This document shows positions 34,625-43,576 of a stretch of DNA of 64,000 nt, in pieces. The notes beneath the pieces were generated by a model, which did no database searches, was not told the DNA's origin, and saw nothing but the letters and a program-made list of their open reading frames with translations. Numbering within the stretch: position 1 is the first letter of the stretch; each line of letters opens with the position of its first letter. This DNA comes from Sinorhizobium sp. 6-70. Lineage in GTDB: Bacteria > Pseudomonadota > Alphaproteobacteria > Rhizobiales > Rhizobiaceae. A program made the position numbers and the translations under genes. The stretch covers positions 1 to 64,000 of the forward strand of contig NZ_JASKLS010000009.1 in NCBI RefSeq assembly GCF_030124375.1. The letters are read 5' to 3'.

Positions 34625-35505
34625 ACACGCCCCGTTTACAATCCTCTCAGCTCTCCACCCCTGACGCTTCTGGGTTGGAGTTCGGCCGAAGCGCCGACGG
34701 CATGGCTGTCGCGCGTGTCGGCGATCTCGTCTTCGCCATGGTTCCGGCCCGTGATGGCCGATATTTCCTCGCTAGCGCCTGGCGCGTGTCACGCTCCCTT
34801 GCCGGGCTGAAACGCGATGATTTCTATGCCCATCATGGCTCTATCGATGGCGAAGCGGCTTTCCGGGACCGCATGACCGAACAGGCTGAACACCGGCGGG
34901 AACTTGGCACACTTGGGCGCCAGACGGTCCGATTGAACTGCAGCACGCCGTGGGGCTCTTCGCAGGGCGCCACCGTCTACGCCGACGGGATTGTCTCCCA
35001 CACGACGGCGGGTCATGGCGGCTTCAAGCTTTCCGCCGCGCGCAATGCCAAGGTGCATCCAATGCTCAGGGCAGACAGCGGTTGGTACGAGGAAGATGCC
35101 GCATGGGCAATCGTTGCCCTGACCTTTCGGCATCTGTTCACGACCTACGAGCGGAAGTGCGCCGACAACACGATCCGTGACAGCTGGCCGGAAGCCTGGG
35201 AAATGATCTCCGATAGGTCACTCGCACCCGGCGAATCTTACGAGAAGGATCGCCGAGTGTTCGCACAGGAGCATGCCGGGGACTGGATCGTCACCGCTGC
35301 GCTGCGTTCGGACCATCGCCCTGGCATGACCGAGGTGATCGCCACGATCGGCGGCAACCGCAGCGAGCGAGCGGAAGCGCGCCGCTTTCTGGTGCCGAGT
35401 GACGATTATGCGGTTGGCCGGTTCGGCTTCGTCATCGATGAGGCGAAGCATGCCTCCTATGACGGTCCTTCCAGCTTCGCCTGTTGGCGTGGGAGGGCGG
35501 CGTGA
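34621..35505 (+). CDS. DUF7007-like domain protein
   Basis: A 294-aa protein similar, as I recall, to DUF7007 proteins of rhizobial plasmids; function unknown. Key segments are LNCSTPWGSSQGATVYADGI followed by HTTAGHGGFKLSAARN, then DSGWYEEDAAWAIVALTFRH. I start at ATG 34621, which overlaps the stop of the preceding gene by 4 bases; a start further upstream would read through that gene in another frame. The next, broken gene overlaps its stop (TGATG). Confidence 0.72.
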   Translation: MNTPRLQSSQLSTPDASGLEFGRSADGMAVARVGDLVFAMVPARDGRYFLASAWRVSRSLAGLKRDDFYAHHGSIDGEAAFRDRMTEQAEHRRELGTLGRQTVRLNCSTPWGSSQGATVYADGIVSHTTAGHGGFKLSAARNAKVHPMLRADSGWYEEDAAWAIVALTFRHLFTTYERKCADNTIRDSWPEAWEMISDRSLAPGESYEKDRRVFAQEHAGDWIVTAALRSDHRPGMTEVIATIGGNRSERAEARRFLVPSDDYAVGRFGFVIDEAKHASYDGPSSFACWRGRAA

Positions 35506-35765
35506 TGTCCAATTCCGAAGGCCGCCAGCTCACCCGCATGGATGCGGCGTTTCGAAAGCTAACCAGTTCCGGCGCGTCTGGGAGGCCTGGGGCCATGAGC
35601 TCCATCGGAGACTTAGCGGACAGTCGGTATCGGCGCATCGAAGGCCTAGTGAACCGCATCCTGGCGGCAGTTCCATCACGTCGAAGGCGAAGACTACCTC
35701 AACGCCGGTGTGACGGAACTCAGGCGATTTATAGCTCAGCGAAGCACAGCCGGATGCCAGGCTAA
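35505..35765 (+). pseudogene. Frameshift-scarred small gene coupled to the DUF7007 gene
   Basis: The ATG overlaps the previous stop. Coherent protein stretches appear in three different frames in succession: MSNSEGRQLTRMDAAFRKL, then NQFRRVWEAWGHELHRRLSG, then IEGLVNRILAAV, then HHVEGEDYLNAGVTELRRFI. They would join into one protein of about 85 residues if small indels were repaired. No family name can be given. Confidence 0.5.
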
Positions 35766-36343
35766 AGGCGCGCAGCCCGTCGTGCTCGCGAAACACTGCC
35801 GTCTCAGACGGCCGAACAGGAAGCGACGCTTCAGGTGCATGCCGTCAGGTATGGGCGCGCTGGAAACCGCAGCAACGCCTGAATCGGCGGGCCGCCCCAC
35901 GATGACGGCCTTTTAGGGGTCTGCAACTCGCACGGTCCTATCTGGCTACAATCCTGGCGGTTGCCCAAGCCAGCCAAGCCAGGCGCGGAGCGTGAGCGGG
36001 CCGGAATGCGGAGACAGGCGGCAATGCCTGTTGTCCATTCAAGCTCTCCATTCTCTTCCCGCGCCGGTTCGCCCTTCGGTTTTTGCTGCGGTCTGAACCG
36101 GCAGTCGTCCGCTTCAAGGCCGCTCGCGCGCCGCCGTGCGGCCGGACCCCACCGCCCTTCACGCAGCAGGCTCGCGTACTTTGGCGAGGGCAGGCTGCCC
36201 TCTGCACGCAAACCGGCTCCGCTCGTCCTGGTGTGGCCGGACCCTGAAGCGCCCGTCTTCCGCCGGTTCTGGGTGACCGCACCGAAGGGCAAGCCGGCAT
36301 GAGGCCGGAGCCGCTTCGGACAACCTCGAAAGGAAACGCGACC
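35766..36343. other. 580-base stretch with no recognised gene
   Basis: Only overlapping frames of biased composition are present on both strands. I see no domain, hairpin with T-run or repeat. The last bases contain the AGGAAA site of the next gene. Confidence 0.5.
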
Positions 36344-36931
36344 ATGGCCAAGCCTGCTACCTCCTCTCGCCAATCCGCGCGTGCCGTGCAACTGCGCAAG
36401 GGCGCCACCATCGAGATGGTCCGGCTGACCTGCCCCGACGCCGCCCAGGCTCTAAAGATCGCCGAGAGTTTTGGAACCGCCGTCATCGACAGTGACGGCA
36501 TCCGGCAACTGCACGAACGCCTCGTCATCGAGACCGCCGATGCGCTTGGCGAGGGACTTGGTGAGAAAGCCATGCAGATCCACCTGCAGCGGATCGTCGG
36601 CGCCTTCATCGGCTCCGCCCACGGCGCCGGCCAGTTCTACAGCCGCGCCGTCACCGAGGCGCGCGACGCCACGGCCAAGGCCGCCAACGATGCCCGCGAC
36701 GAGGACCTCGACGGTCCCGTCGGCTATGATAGCGCCGCCCAGCGCAAGCGCGAATTCGCCGCAGACATGGGCGTGCAGGCCCATTCCCTCAGAATGGCGG
36801 CCGAAGGCGCCGTCACCGCCTATGCCCAGGTGATCGGCGAGACCTGGAAGCCCTTCGAGCGGCCGGTCGAACAGCCGGGCAATTCGCTCAACCGCAAGGC
36901 CGCCGAAGCGCAGATGTCGGCCTTCGACTAG
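36344..36931 (+). CDS. Conserved hypothetical plasmid protein, helical
   Basis: A 195-aa protein, Ala-rich and mostly helical, beginning MAKPATSSRQSARAVQLRKG. The middle (YSRAVTEARDATAKAANDAR) looks amphipathic. No function known. ATG 36344 with upstream AGGAAA was preferred to an ATG at 36299 without a site. A clear terminator follows 8 bases after the stop, so it is likely a single transcription unit. Confidence 0.7.
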   Translation: MAKPATSSRQSARAVQLRKGATIEMVRLTCPDAAQALKIAESFGTAVIDSDGIRQLHERLVIETADALGEGLGEKAMQIHLQRIVGAFIGSAHGAGQFYSRAVTEARDATAKAANDARDEDLDGPVGYDSAAQRKREFAADMGVQAHSLRMAAEGAVTAYAQVIGETWKPFERPVEQPGNSLNRKAAEAQMSAFD

Positions 36932-36938
36932 GTTCCTC

Positions 36939-36960
36939 CGGCGGGCTCCGGCCCGCTTTT
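36939..36960 (+). terminator. Rho-independent terminator
   Basis: GCGGG, loop CTCCGG, CCCGC, then five Ts, right after the preceding gene. Confidence 0.85.
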
Positions 36961-37219
36961 TAGATGAACGCGAGAACGGCCGGTTCCATGGCAGAGCCGG
37001 CCTGTTTGCGTATCGCCTTCGCGGCGAACGGGAAAACGATGGCGCGCCGGCGCGACCCGTCCCGTTCGTCGGACCTGCAGGAGTCGCCGGCAGATGCAAC
37101 GGCTGCGCCGTCCTCCACTCCGTTACGGCCGTTCCGGTGCATCCGCCGACTGGCCGCCTCCTGCTTCATCCCTCCGCAACGGGCCGCGACGGGCGCGGCC
37201 CCAAAACGGAGGCTTAAAC

Positions 37220-38143
37220 ATGGGCAATAAAGAGAAACAGCGGGTCGATCTTTACAACCGCATCACCGACAGAATCGTCGAGGACCTGACGAAGGGGGTG
37301 CGACCTTGGATGAAGCCATGGAACGCCGCGAACACGACGGGCCGCATCACCCGGCCATTGCGTTATAACGATCAGCCGTATTCGGGCGTCAACGTGCTGC
37401 TTCTCTGGTCGGAAGGCATGGCACGGGGGTATACGTCATCCAAGTGGATGACGTTTAAGCAGGCGCTCGAACTGGGAGCGGCCGTCCGCAAGGAAGAGAG
37501 GGGCGCGACGGTTGTCTTTGCCAGCCGGTTGACCAAATCCGAAACCGACGGAAATGACGGCGAGGTCGAGCGGGAGATCCCTTTCCTGAAGGCGTACAGC
37601 GTGTTCAACGTTGACCAAATCGACGGTCTTCCCGCGCAATATCATCAGCGGCCGGCGCCGGTGCTGGATCCGGTCGAGCGCCTCGAGCACGCAGATCGCT
37701 TCTTCCGTAACACTGGCGCGGTGATCCGCCATGGCGGAAACCAGGCCTTCTTTGCGCCTGCTGCCGATCTCATTCAGATGCCGGTGTTCGAGAGCTTCAA
37801 GGACGCGGCAAGCTACTATGCGACTTTGAGCCATGAGGCCACGCATTGGACGGCGCCGGCGCATCGCATAGGCCGTGATCTGAGCCGCTATGCCAAGGAC
37901 AAGACGGAGCGGGCGCGAGAGGAGTTGATCGCCGAACTCGGCAGCTGCTTCCTGTGCGCCGATCTTGGCATTGCTCCGGAACTCGAACCGCGTCCCGATC
38001 ACGCCTCTTACCTTGGCTCCTGGCTCAAGGTCCTGTCAGACGACAGAAAGGCGATTTTCCAGGCGGCTGCCCATGCGCAACGGGCCGTGAGCTTCCTGCA
38101 TGCCCTACAGCCCGAACGCGCCGACGACCGGCTTGCCGCGTAA
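37220..38143 (+). CDS. ArdC-like antirestriction protein
   Basis: A 307-aa protein of the ArdC family: an N-terminal ssDNA-binding domain (YNRITDRIVEDLTKGVRPWM to PYSGVNVLLLW) and a C-terminal zincin-like metallopeptidase domain with the metal motif HEATHW (about residue 213) and the downstream ELIAELGSCFL glutamate. ArdC proteins protect incoming single-stranded plasmid DNA against restriction (family knowledge). ATG 37220 lies after GGAGG at a spacing that fits. It supports the view that this block helps establishment after conjugation. Confidence 0.85.
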   Translation: MGNKEKQRVDLYNRITDRIVEDLTKGVRPWMKPWNAANTTGRITRPLRYNDQPYSGVNVLLLWSEGMARGYTSSKWMTFKQALELGAAVRKEERGATVVFASRLTKSETDGNDGEVEREIPFLKAYSVFNVDQIDGLPAQYHQRPAPVLDPVERLEHADRFFRNTGAVIRHGGNQAFFAPAADLIQMPVFESFKDAASYYATLSHEATHWTAPAHRIGRDLSRYAKDKTERAREELIAELGSCFLCADLGIAPELEPRPDHASYLGSWLKVLSDDRKAIFQAAAHAQRAVSFLHALQPERADDRLAA

Positions 38144-38149
38144 GGCTGT

Positions 38150-38326
38150 TCAGCGTCGGTCGTTGTCTTCGTCAGCGCCCGACGACTCTGTCGGCTTTCT
38201 CACGGTGAGCGCGTTGGGATCAGCTGTGAGGTCCAGTTTGCCCTAGATCGAGATCTTCCGGTCGGCTGGTTTGAGCTTCCGGGACGGCTTGATTTTAACG
38301 ATAAACGGCTTTGTCCGCCGACACAT
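38150..38326 (-). pseudogene. Small conserved plasmid gene interrupted by an amber codon
   Basis: From ATG 38326, preceded by a strong GGAGGA, the frame reads MCRRTKPFIVKIKPSRKLKP then ADRKISI, hits TAG at 38245-38243, and continues GKLDLTADPNALTVRKPTES to a TGA at 38150. I remember similar short proteins in rhizobial plasmids with a tryptophan at this place (SIWGKLDL), so TGG to TAG is the likely change. Without the TAG it would be 58 aa. Function unknown. Confidence 0.65.
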
Positions 38327-38772
38327 AGTTCCTCCAGGCGACGAATCGCAGGCACGACGATAGCGCGATGAATGGAGAGAGCGAAACGCCGTGTGCTCAG
38401 CTGTTCTAGGACGCCTTCTTTTTTGACATTTGGTCAGGGCAGCGGACCGACGTCGCGAACTTTCGGCGCGAGAGCCTCCAACGGCGGCCATCGCCAGTTT
38501 TCCTTTGACCACTGCCAGGCCACGTCCTTCGCGGGCTCGATGAGGCGTGTCTGATCGAAGACCGGCTTCGCCTCGACCGGTTTCCCGCAACGGCCCCCGA
38601 AACTTTCTTCCCCTGAGCGCCGTGCGCTCATTCCTCGCGGAACAACAAAGTTTCTCCTGGCCGCCCTCCATTTCATTCCGGCCCTTCGGGTGCGGTCCGA
38701 TCGTCCCCGATCCTTGCGACAGCCATCGAGGCCGCGATGGGCGCGGCCCGAAACAGCGAAAGGAATACGACA
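38327..38772. other. Intergenic stretch left of the DUF736 gene
   Basis: No firm gene. A minus-strand frame ending at 38434 contains the coherent stretch VFDQTRLIEPAKDVAWQWSK followed by ENWRWPPLEALAPKV, which might be the end of a small protein, but its start lies in low-quality sequence. The right end holds the promoter of the DUF736 gene. Confidence 0.4.
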
Positions 38773-39081
38773 ATGGCAACCATCGGCACCTTCACCACCT
38801 CCGAAGCCGGCTTCAACGGCTCAATCCGCACGCTCGCCCTCAACGTCAAGGCCCGCATCGCCCGCATCGACAACCCTTCCGACAAGGGCCCGCACTTCCG
38901 CATCTACGCCGGCAATGTCGAGCTCGGTGCGGCCTGGCAGAAGCGCTCCGAGCAGGACCGCGACTACCTCTCAGTCAAGCTCGACGACCCGAGCTTCCCC
39001 GCTCCGATCTACGCAACGCTCACCGAGGTCGAGGGCGAGGACGGCTACCAGCTGATCTGGTCCCGCCCCAACCGGGATTGA
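38773..39081 (+). CDS. DUF736 domain protein
   Basis: A 102-aa member of DUF736, a small family common on rhizobial and Agrobacterium plasmids. It reads MATIGTFTTSEAGFNGSIRT with HFRIYAGNVELGAAW and DDPSFPAPIYATL, the conserved core. Its role is unknown. ATG 38773 is preceded by AAAGGAA. A terminator follows about 50 bases downstream. Confidence 0.85.
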   Translation: MATIGTFTTSEAGFNGSIRTLALNVKARIARIDNPSDKGPHFRIYAGNVELGAAWQKRSEQDRDYLSVKLDDPSFPAPIYATLTEVEGEDGYQLIWSRPNRD

Positions 39082-39131
39082 GACCCGAACAGGCCCCGCC
39101 GCCCAGGCGGGGCCAACTAGCCGCAAAAGGC

Positions 39132-39170
39132 AAGCCGGCAGCAGGCATCGAGCCTGTCGCCGGGCTTTTT
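39132..39170 (+). terminator. Rho-independent terminator after the DUF736 gene
   Basis: AAGCCGGCAGCAGGC pairs with GCCTGTCGCCGGGCTT (one bulge and a mismatch), followed by five Ts. Confidence 0.65.
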
Positions 39171-39403
39171 CGGCGAGATCCGGAACCGGAGAATGTCTGC
39201 TCAGATGAGACTATTGTGCCGGGAGGAAATGCTGGCCTCAAGGACGAGCGGTTCCCCCAATTTCGCCTCCGCTCCGGTCTCCTCCGCTTCGACAAAATCG
39301 GCACCCCCTCTCGCCGGCTCTGCCGGTCGCTTCCGCGCTCCCTGATCCCGTCATGTCCTCCCGCCGTCGGCTGCCATCTTTCTCAAACGTCAAGGAGATG
39401 ATG

Positions 39404-39568
39404 ATGACGATCGAACAGCACATCGAAGAGCTGCGCCGCGAACTGAAGACTGTTTGCGATCCCACCGAGCGTCGGCAGATCGAGGCCGAGCTCCAACTCG
39501 CCCAGGCCGAACTGATCGTGACGCTTGCCGAACAGGCGGGCGGGATCGAGGCCGAGCCGCCTTTCTGA
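39404..39568 (+). CDS. Small helical protein of unknown function
   Basis: A 54-aa protein starting MTIEQHIEELRRELKTVCDP and ending GGIEAEPPF, probably a pair of amphipathic helices. Three ATG codons in a row follow AAGGAG; the third (39404) has the best spacing. Small proteins of this sort are common beside DUF736 genes on such plasmids, but I cannot name it. Confidence 0.6.
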   Translation: MTIEQHIEELRRELKTVCDPTERRQIEAELQLAQAELIVTLAEQAGGIEAEPPF

Positions 39569-40004
39569 GGCGGCATGTCGCCAACACGCGCCCGTTCTCC
39601 CCTCGACTGGCCGTCATCTGCATCGGGGATGTCGCAGCCTGTTCGTCACGACGCAACCTGCCGCCGCCTGAAATTTTCCCGCCGTTTGAACGGCTCCTCT
39701 CGCTCCAAAATTCCGTCGCCCGCAGGTCCTCCGCCCCTTCCGGCCATGAAGGTGCGTCCCTCATTTCCGTTCCGACAACTATCCTCGCGACGACCGCAAT
39801 TCGAAGGGAGATTCGCTATGCGACAGCTCGCTCAATTGCTCGGCAACCGGGCATCGGCCCCGCGCCGTCCGCCGAGTGCTCCGTCATTTCTTCCGCAAGC
39901 GAAAGCTCGCGATCAAGATCCGATTCTTCGTGAAGATCGAGGTGTCATTCGAAACCGACTGGACCAGCGCCAATGAGGCGTGAGACCGCTTCGGCGGGCC
40001 CCTT
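39569..40004. other. Stretch with a possibly frameshifted small gene
   Basis: At 39818 an ATG follows AAGGGAGA and gives MRQLAQLLGNRASAPRRPPS; after about 22 codons a one-base shift yields HFFRKRKLAIKIRFFVKIEV followed by SFETDWTSANEA and a stop at 39983, which reads more like protein than the unshifted frame. This may be a short broken gene. Nothing else is seen. Confidence 0.4.
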
Positions 40005-40262
40005 TTATGTGGTCACGAACGCCGGCGGACGATAGCCGCGCTTTCGTTTCTGTCTGAGTAGATCGAGAAACAGCTGCACCGCATCTTCTTCCCGGTCGAA
40101 ATGATGGATCATTTGCTGACCCGAGGCACCGATGCGCCCCCACCGCCGCGTTAAACAGGCATCGCCGAACAAAGTCGGCTCAATCGACATGGCATAATAA
40201 CGGGCCATGTTCTTCGAGTCGTCCGTTCGTTCGACGTAGAGCTGATAGGGCTGAGCGATCAT
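40005..40262 (-). CDS. Stand-alone WGR domain protein
   Basis: An 85-aa protein made of a single WGR domain, with RRWGRIGASGQQMIHHF at its centre and the C-terminal helix EDAVQLFLDLLRQKRKRGY. WGR domains bind nucleic acid in PARPs and MolR-like proteins; stand-alone versions occur on rhizobial plasmids. Its start could also be ATG 40304, adding 14 residues. Expressed alone on the minus strand. Confidence 0.78.
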   Translation of the reverse strand: MIAQPYQLYVERTDDSKNMARYYAMSIEPTLFGDACLTRRWGRIGASGQQMIHHFDREEDAVQLFLDLLRQKRKRGYRPPAFVTT

Positions 40263-40304
40263 ACCGACAGAATCGGAGATTTTCCCGTCAGCGTCCAATG
40301 ACAC

Positions 40305-40676
40305 TTATGAATCGGTCGCCAGTGATCGATTCACAACGGTGATATGTTGGTGCCGGAACAGTGGCGCCTGGATCAAGTTCTGGCCGTCATCTGTCTGGCC
40401 GGTCGTGAAGTTCCTTCCCATGACTCCCGTTGCAGAATCGCCTAGCTTTTCGCCAAGTGCCAGCAGATGCAGCGCATCATCAAGAGAGTCGACCTGATCG
40501 TGAGCCGAGCCGTTCCCGGCTCGGCCTCAGAGACGTTCGCCAGGCCTGATGTGAGACTTTTACCAAATACTCTGCTCGGTAACGATTCCCGACCGATGTC
40601 GGCCGCCTCCTTGCGACACGGAGGCGACCCTGTTTGGTTTTTGGTAAAGCCGTGCCGTTTCCCTCACCGGCGCAGA
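40305..40676. other. Gap between the WGR and HU genes
   Basis: No gene. It contains a hairpin CGCCTCC (40604-40610) with GGAGGCG (40620-40626), which may end HU transcription on the minus strand, flanked by TTTACCAAA and TTTGGTAAA at a distance. The rest shows nothing. Confidence 0.45.
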
Positions 40677-40955
40677 TTACTTGTTCATCGCGTCCTTGAG
40701 CGCCTTTGCCGGCTGAAATGTCAACTTCTTCGCGGCAGCCACCTTGATCGTCGCGCCGGTTGCGGGATTACGCGCATCGCGCTCCGGCGTTTCCTTGACC
40801 TTGAACTTCCCAAACTGGGGGATTGAAGTCTCGGCGCCCGACGTTGCTGCAGCAGCAACCGCCGCGAAAACAGCCTCGACTATGGTCTTGCTCTGCGACT
40901 TCGTCAGACCGTAGTCGGTGGCGATCTTGTCGGCGATTTCATTGGTGGTGGTCAT
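40677..40955 (-). CDS. HU-family DNA-binding protein
   Basis: A 92-aa nucleoid protein of the HU/IHF family. The beta-arm signature is visible as PQFGKFKVKETPERDARNPA followed by TGATIKVAAAKKLTFQ. I start at ATG 40955 (TTTNEIADKIATDYG); the frame extends upstream without family match. Plasmid-borne HU proteins can assist replication, partition or relaxosome formation; this one lies about 3 kb from oriT beside the tra genes. Confidence 0.88.
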   Translation of the reverse strand: MTTTNEIADKIATDYGLTKSQSKTIVEAVFAAVAAAATSGAETSIPQFGKFKVKETPERDARNPATGATIKVAAAKKLTFQPAKALKDAMNK

Positions 40956-41212
40956 GATTGAGCCCTCGTTATGTCCGCGTAAACTTTTCCACCGGATCCG
41001 TCCATTGTCACGGCTCGGCGGGGGCGCGATCCGCACAATCGTATTCATTTTCCACAGCTTGCTGACCGGCAACGGTTTTTCCGGCAGCTGTCGCTACCCC
41101 ACACGCGTTTCGGGACTTCCTTGAAGCAGCGGCACGAGGCGTGCGGCGAGGCTCACGCACTGGTATTTATCCCCGCAAGCATGTATGGCGCGTGAAAGAC
41201 ATTCGAAGGTTC

Positions 41213-41443
41213 ATGATGGAAGAGACGGTCCAAATCGGAAGCCGTGGCGACTTTGGTCTCTGGGCGATTGAAGTTGCCAAGCAAATTGTCGGCGAGCAAG
41301 GCTTCGACCTTGCCAAGGCGGCGCGTGACGGCACGGAGGATGATGTCCGTGCTGCCGGCAACGCTTTGGGTCAGGCGATCACAAATGCGTTGCTCGAAGT
41401 CTATGATGGCCTGCTGCAGGAAGCTCCCGCGGACGCGACTTAA
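41213..41443 (+). CDS. Small hypothetical protein
   Basis: A 76-aa protein starting MMEETVQIGSRGDFGLWAIE and ending in a helix (NALLEVYDGLLQEAPADAT). No family known. AAGG precedes two adjacent ATGs (41213, 41216). It is convergent with traG, whose stop is 5 bases away. Confidence 0.5.
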   Translation: MMEETVQIGSRGDFGLWAIEVAKQIVGEQGFDLAKAARDGTEDDVRAAGNALGQAITNALLEVYDGLLQEAPADAT

Positions 41444-41447
41444 GACT

Positions 41448-43364
41448 TCACCGCTTCTCGGCCCTTTCCCGAAATAACGCTGGCTTAACGCACGCCTTCA
41501 TGTCCTCACGCCGAAACCAAATCGCACGCCCGCACCGGAGCGGCGCGTTTCCCGCTGTGAAGACGATTTGTTCGTCGGCGCGCATCCGCAGTACCTCATG
41601 CGGCTGGATCAGCGGTCTGGCCGCAAGTTGCTTCGAGCGTGTTCGTGACGAACCTTTCGACTGGAAACTGCGGCTGACCTGATCGATCTCGACCGTGGTC
41701 ATGCCGCAGCGCCTCGAAATATAATCAGCCGTTTCAGGATCGTTGATCGCGGCAAAGGAGATCCAGCTTGCGCTCTCGAACCATTTGCTAGCGGCGTCGC
41801 GGCCGCCATACGTCTCGCGGAGCTGACCGATCGACTGGTAGATCATGGTGAGCGTGATCCCGTACTTGCGGCCGGCATCGCGGGCGGTCTCCAGGATCCG
41901 CATGTAACCGAGACGCGCCACCTCATCGAGGAGGAAGAGCGCCCTGCCCTCCATCTCGCCATTGCGGTTGTAGATTGCGTTCAGGAACGCGCCGATGACG
42001 ACGCGCGCCAAGCCGGAATGTGTCTCCAACGTCTTGAGGTCGATGTTGATGAAAACGTCTGTGTTTCCTTTAGCGATATCGCTTGTCGTGAACGTCGTTC
42101 CAGAAACCAGTGCGGCGTAGTTCGGGTAGGAAAGCCAGTGTGTTTCCTTCACCGCATTGGCGTAGACGCCCGAGAAGGTTTCGGGGGTCATGTTCACGAA
42201 GACTGCAACGTTTTCCTTCACGAAGTCCGAGTTCGAATTGTGGTAGATTGACTGGAGGCGTTCGCGCAGCTTGGGTTCCGGCTCGGAGAGATTCTTGCGC
42301 ACCTGGCGCAGCGTCTGCTCGGGCTCTCCGGTGTGACCGGAGAGGCAAACATCAGCGATGAGTGCTGTCAGCAACTGCAGAGCCGAGGCGCGGAAGAAGT
42401 CGTCGCGCACGCCACGCGCGCCGCCGCTGTCGCTGATGATCCACGATGCAACGGAGGCGATATCCTCTTCCTTCGTTCCGCCGAAACGGCCGATCCAGTC
42501 GAGCGCGTTGAAGCCGATCTCCGAGCTCTTCGGATCAAGGACGAAGACGTCGCGGTTAGCGTCGCCACGGTGTTTGGACACCATCGGCGCGACCTCGTTG
42601 GATGGATCGAGGACGACAAGCGCGCCACCCCATTTGAGTGCCGTCGGGATTGTGACCGACGTCGTCTTGAAGCCGCCGGAGCCGGCAAAGACAATGCCGT
42701 GCGAGGAGCCGAAGGAGCCGTCGAAGCAAAGGAGCGGCGACATGCCGCCGGCGCCCCATGTCTCGGCGCTATCGGTGCGAAACGATTGCGCCGCGATACT
42801 GTCCTTGTCGACGCGGTAGCGCTCGCCGATGACGATGCCGCCGCTCTCGGGAAATAGCTGTTCCGATTGCGCCAATCTCATCCAGTCGGCCTCGCCGTGC
42901 AGCGCCCGCTTGCCGCGGACGCGTTTCAGCTCGGCTTTTGCGAAGGCTGCGTTGCCAGCGATCGCCACTCGCAAGCCGAACAGTGCCGACAGAAGTGCGG
43001 CGGCGGCCCCAATCGTTGTCGCGGGATCGAGATAGTTGAAGATCGACCTGCCTTCCGGGATCTTTTCGGCGAATGCGGAGAGCCTTGTTGCTTCACGTAG
43101 AGTTGCAATCAGGAGCGTCACTATCGCTCCGGCGACAACACCCCATCCTGCCGTCCGGATCCTCACCGAGCCGGCGCTCGCAAACAGGAGGACCATGCCG
43201 ACCAGCGACGCGACGATATAGGGCAGAGCGATACCGGCTCGGCCGAGCGTCTGCCGCGCAGCTTCCGACTTTCCGAAGGCGGACAGCCAAAGTTCGATCC
43301 CGGTATTGATGGCCGTAAGGATCATCAAAGCGCAGGGCGCGAGAAACAGCATGCTTCTAGTCAT
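41448..43364 (-). CDS. traG: TraG, type IV coupling protein (VirD4-like)
   Basis: A 638-aa coupling ATPase that links the relaxosome at oriT to the Trb channel in the inner membrane. Three or four N-terminal hydrophobic segments (for example LFLAPCALMILTAINTG) are followed by Walker A-like VFAGSGGFKTTSVTIP, then LVVLDPSNE, and the Walker B-like ALFLLDEVARLG. I place the start at ATG 43364, after GGTGAG, overlapping the traD stop by 8 bases. It is the last gene of the leftward traCDG operon. Confidence 0.93.
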   Translation of the reverse strand: MTRSMLFLAPCALMILTAINTGIELWLSAFGKSEAARQTLGRAGIALPYIVASLVGMVLLFASAGSVRIRTAGWGVVAGAIVTLLIATLREATRLSAFAEKIPEGRSIFNYLDPATTIGAAAALLSALFGLRVAIAGNAAFAKAELKRVRGKRALHGEADWMRLAQSEQLFPESGGIVIGERYRVDKDSIAAQSFRTDSAETWGAGGMSPLLCFDGSFGSSHGIVFAGSGGFKTTSVTIPTALKWGGALVVLDPSNEVAPMVSKHRGDANRDVFVLDPKSSEIGFNALDWIGRFGGTKEEDIASVASWIISDSGGARGVRDDFFRASALQLLTALIADVCLSGHTGEPEQTLRQVRKNLSEPEPKLRERLQSIYHNSNSDFVKENVAVFVNMTPETFSGVYANAVKETHWLSYPNYAALVSGTTFTTSDIAKGNTDVFINIDLKTLETHSGLARVVIGAFLNAIYNRNGEMEGRALFLLDEVARLGYMRILETARDAGRKYGITLTMIYQSIGQLRETYGGRDAASKWFESASWISFAAINDPETADYISRRCGMTTVEIDQVSRSFQSKGSSRTRSKQLAARPLIQPHEVLRMRADEQIVFTAGNAPLRCGRAIWFRREDMKACVKPALFRERAEKR

Positions 43365-43572
43365 CGCTCTCACCAAAAGCCCCTGCACCGATCGCGATGA
43401 GCCGTAAGCGCTCGTGCTCGTCGTCCTTCAGACGTTGGGCGGCATCGATTAGAAGCCCGAGCAGCAGCGCCCGCTTCTCATAGTGCAGCCCTGCCTTGAC
43501 GATCAGGCCGCCTAGTTCGATCTTCTCGCGCGTATCCTTCTTGCGGGCGTCGGACATCGTGGTTCTTCGCAT
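43357..43572 (-). CDS. traD: TraD, conjugal transfer accessory protein
   Basis: A 71-aa protein matching Ti-plasmid TraD: RKKDTREKIELGGLIVKAGL followed by ALLLGLLIDAAQRLKDD. Start ATG 43572 lies 4 bases after traC stops and has an upstream GAGG; a start at 43557 is also possible. In Ti plasmids TraC and TraD belong to the DNA-processing set at oriT. The frame is open further upstream but overlaps traC. Confidence 0.85.
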   Translation of the reverse strand: MRRTTMSDARKKDTREKIELGGLIVKAGLHYEKRALLLGLLIDAAQRLKDDEHERLRLIAIGAGAFGESDD

Positions 43573-43576
43573 GCGC

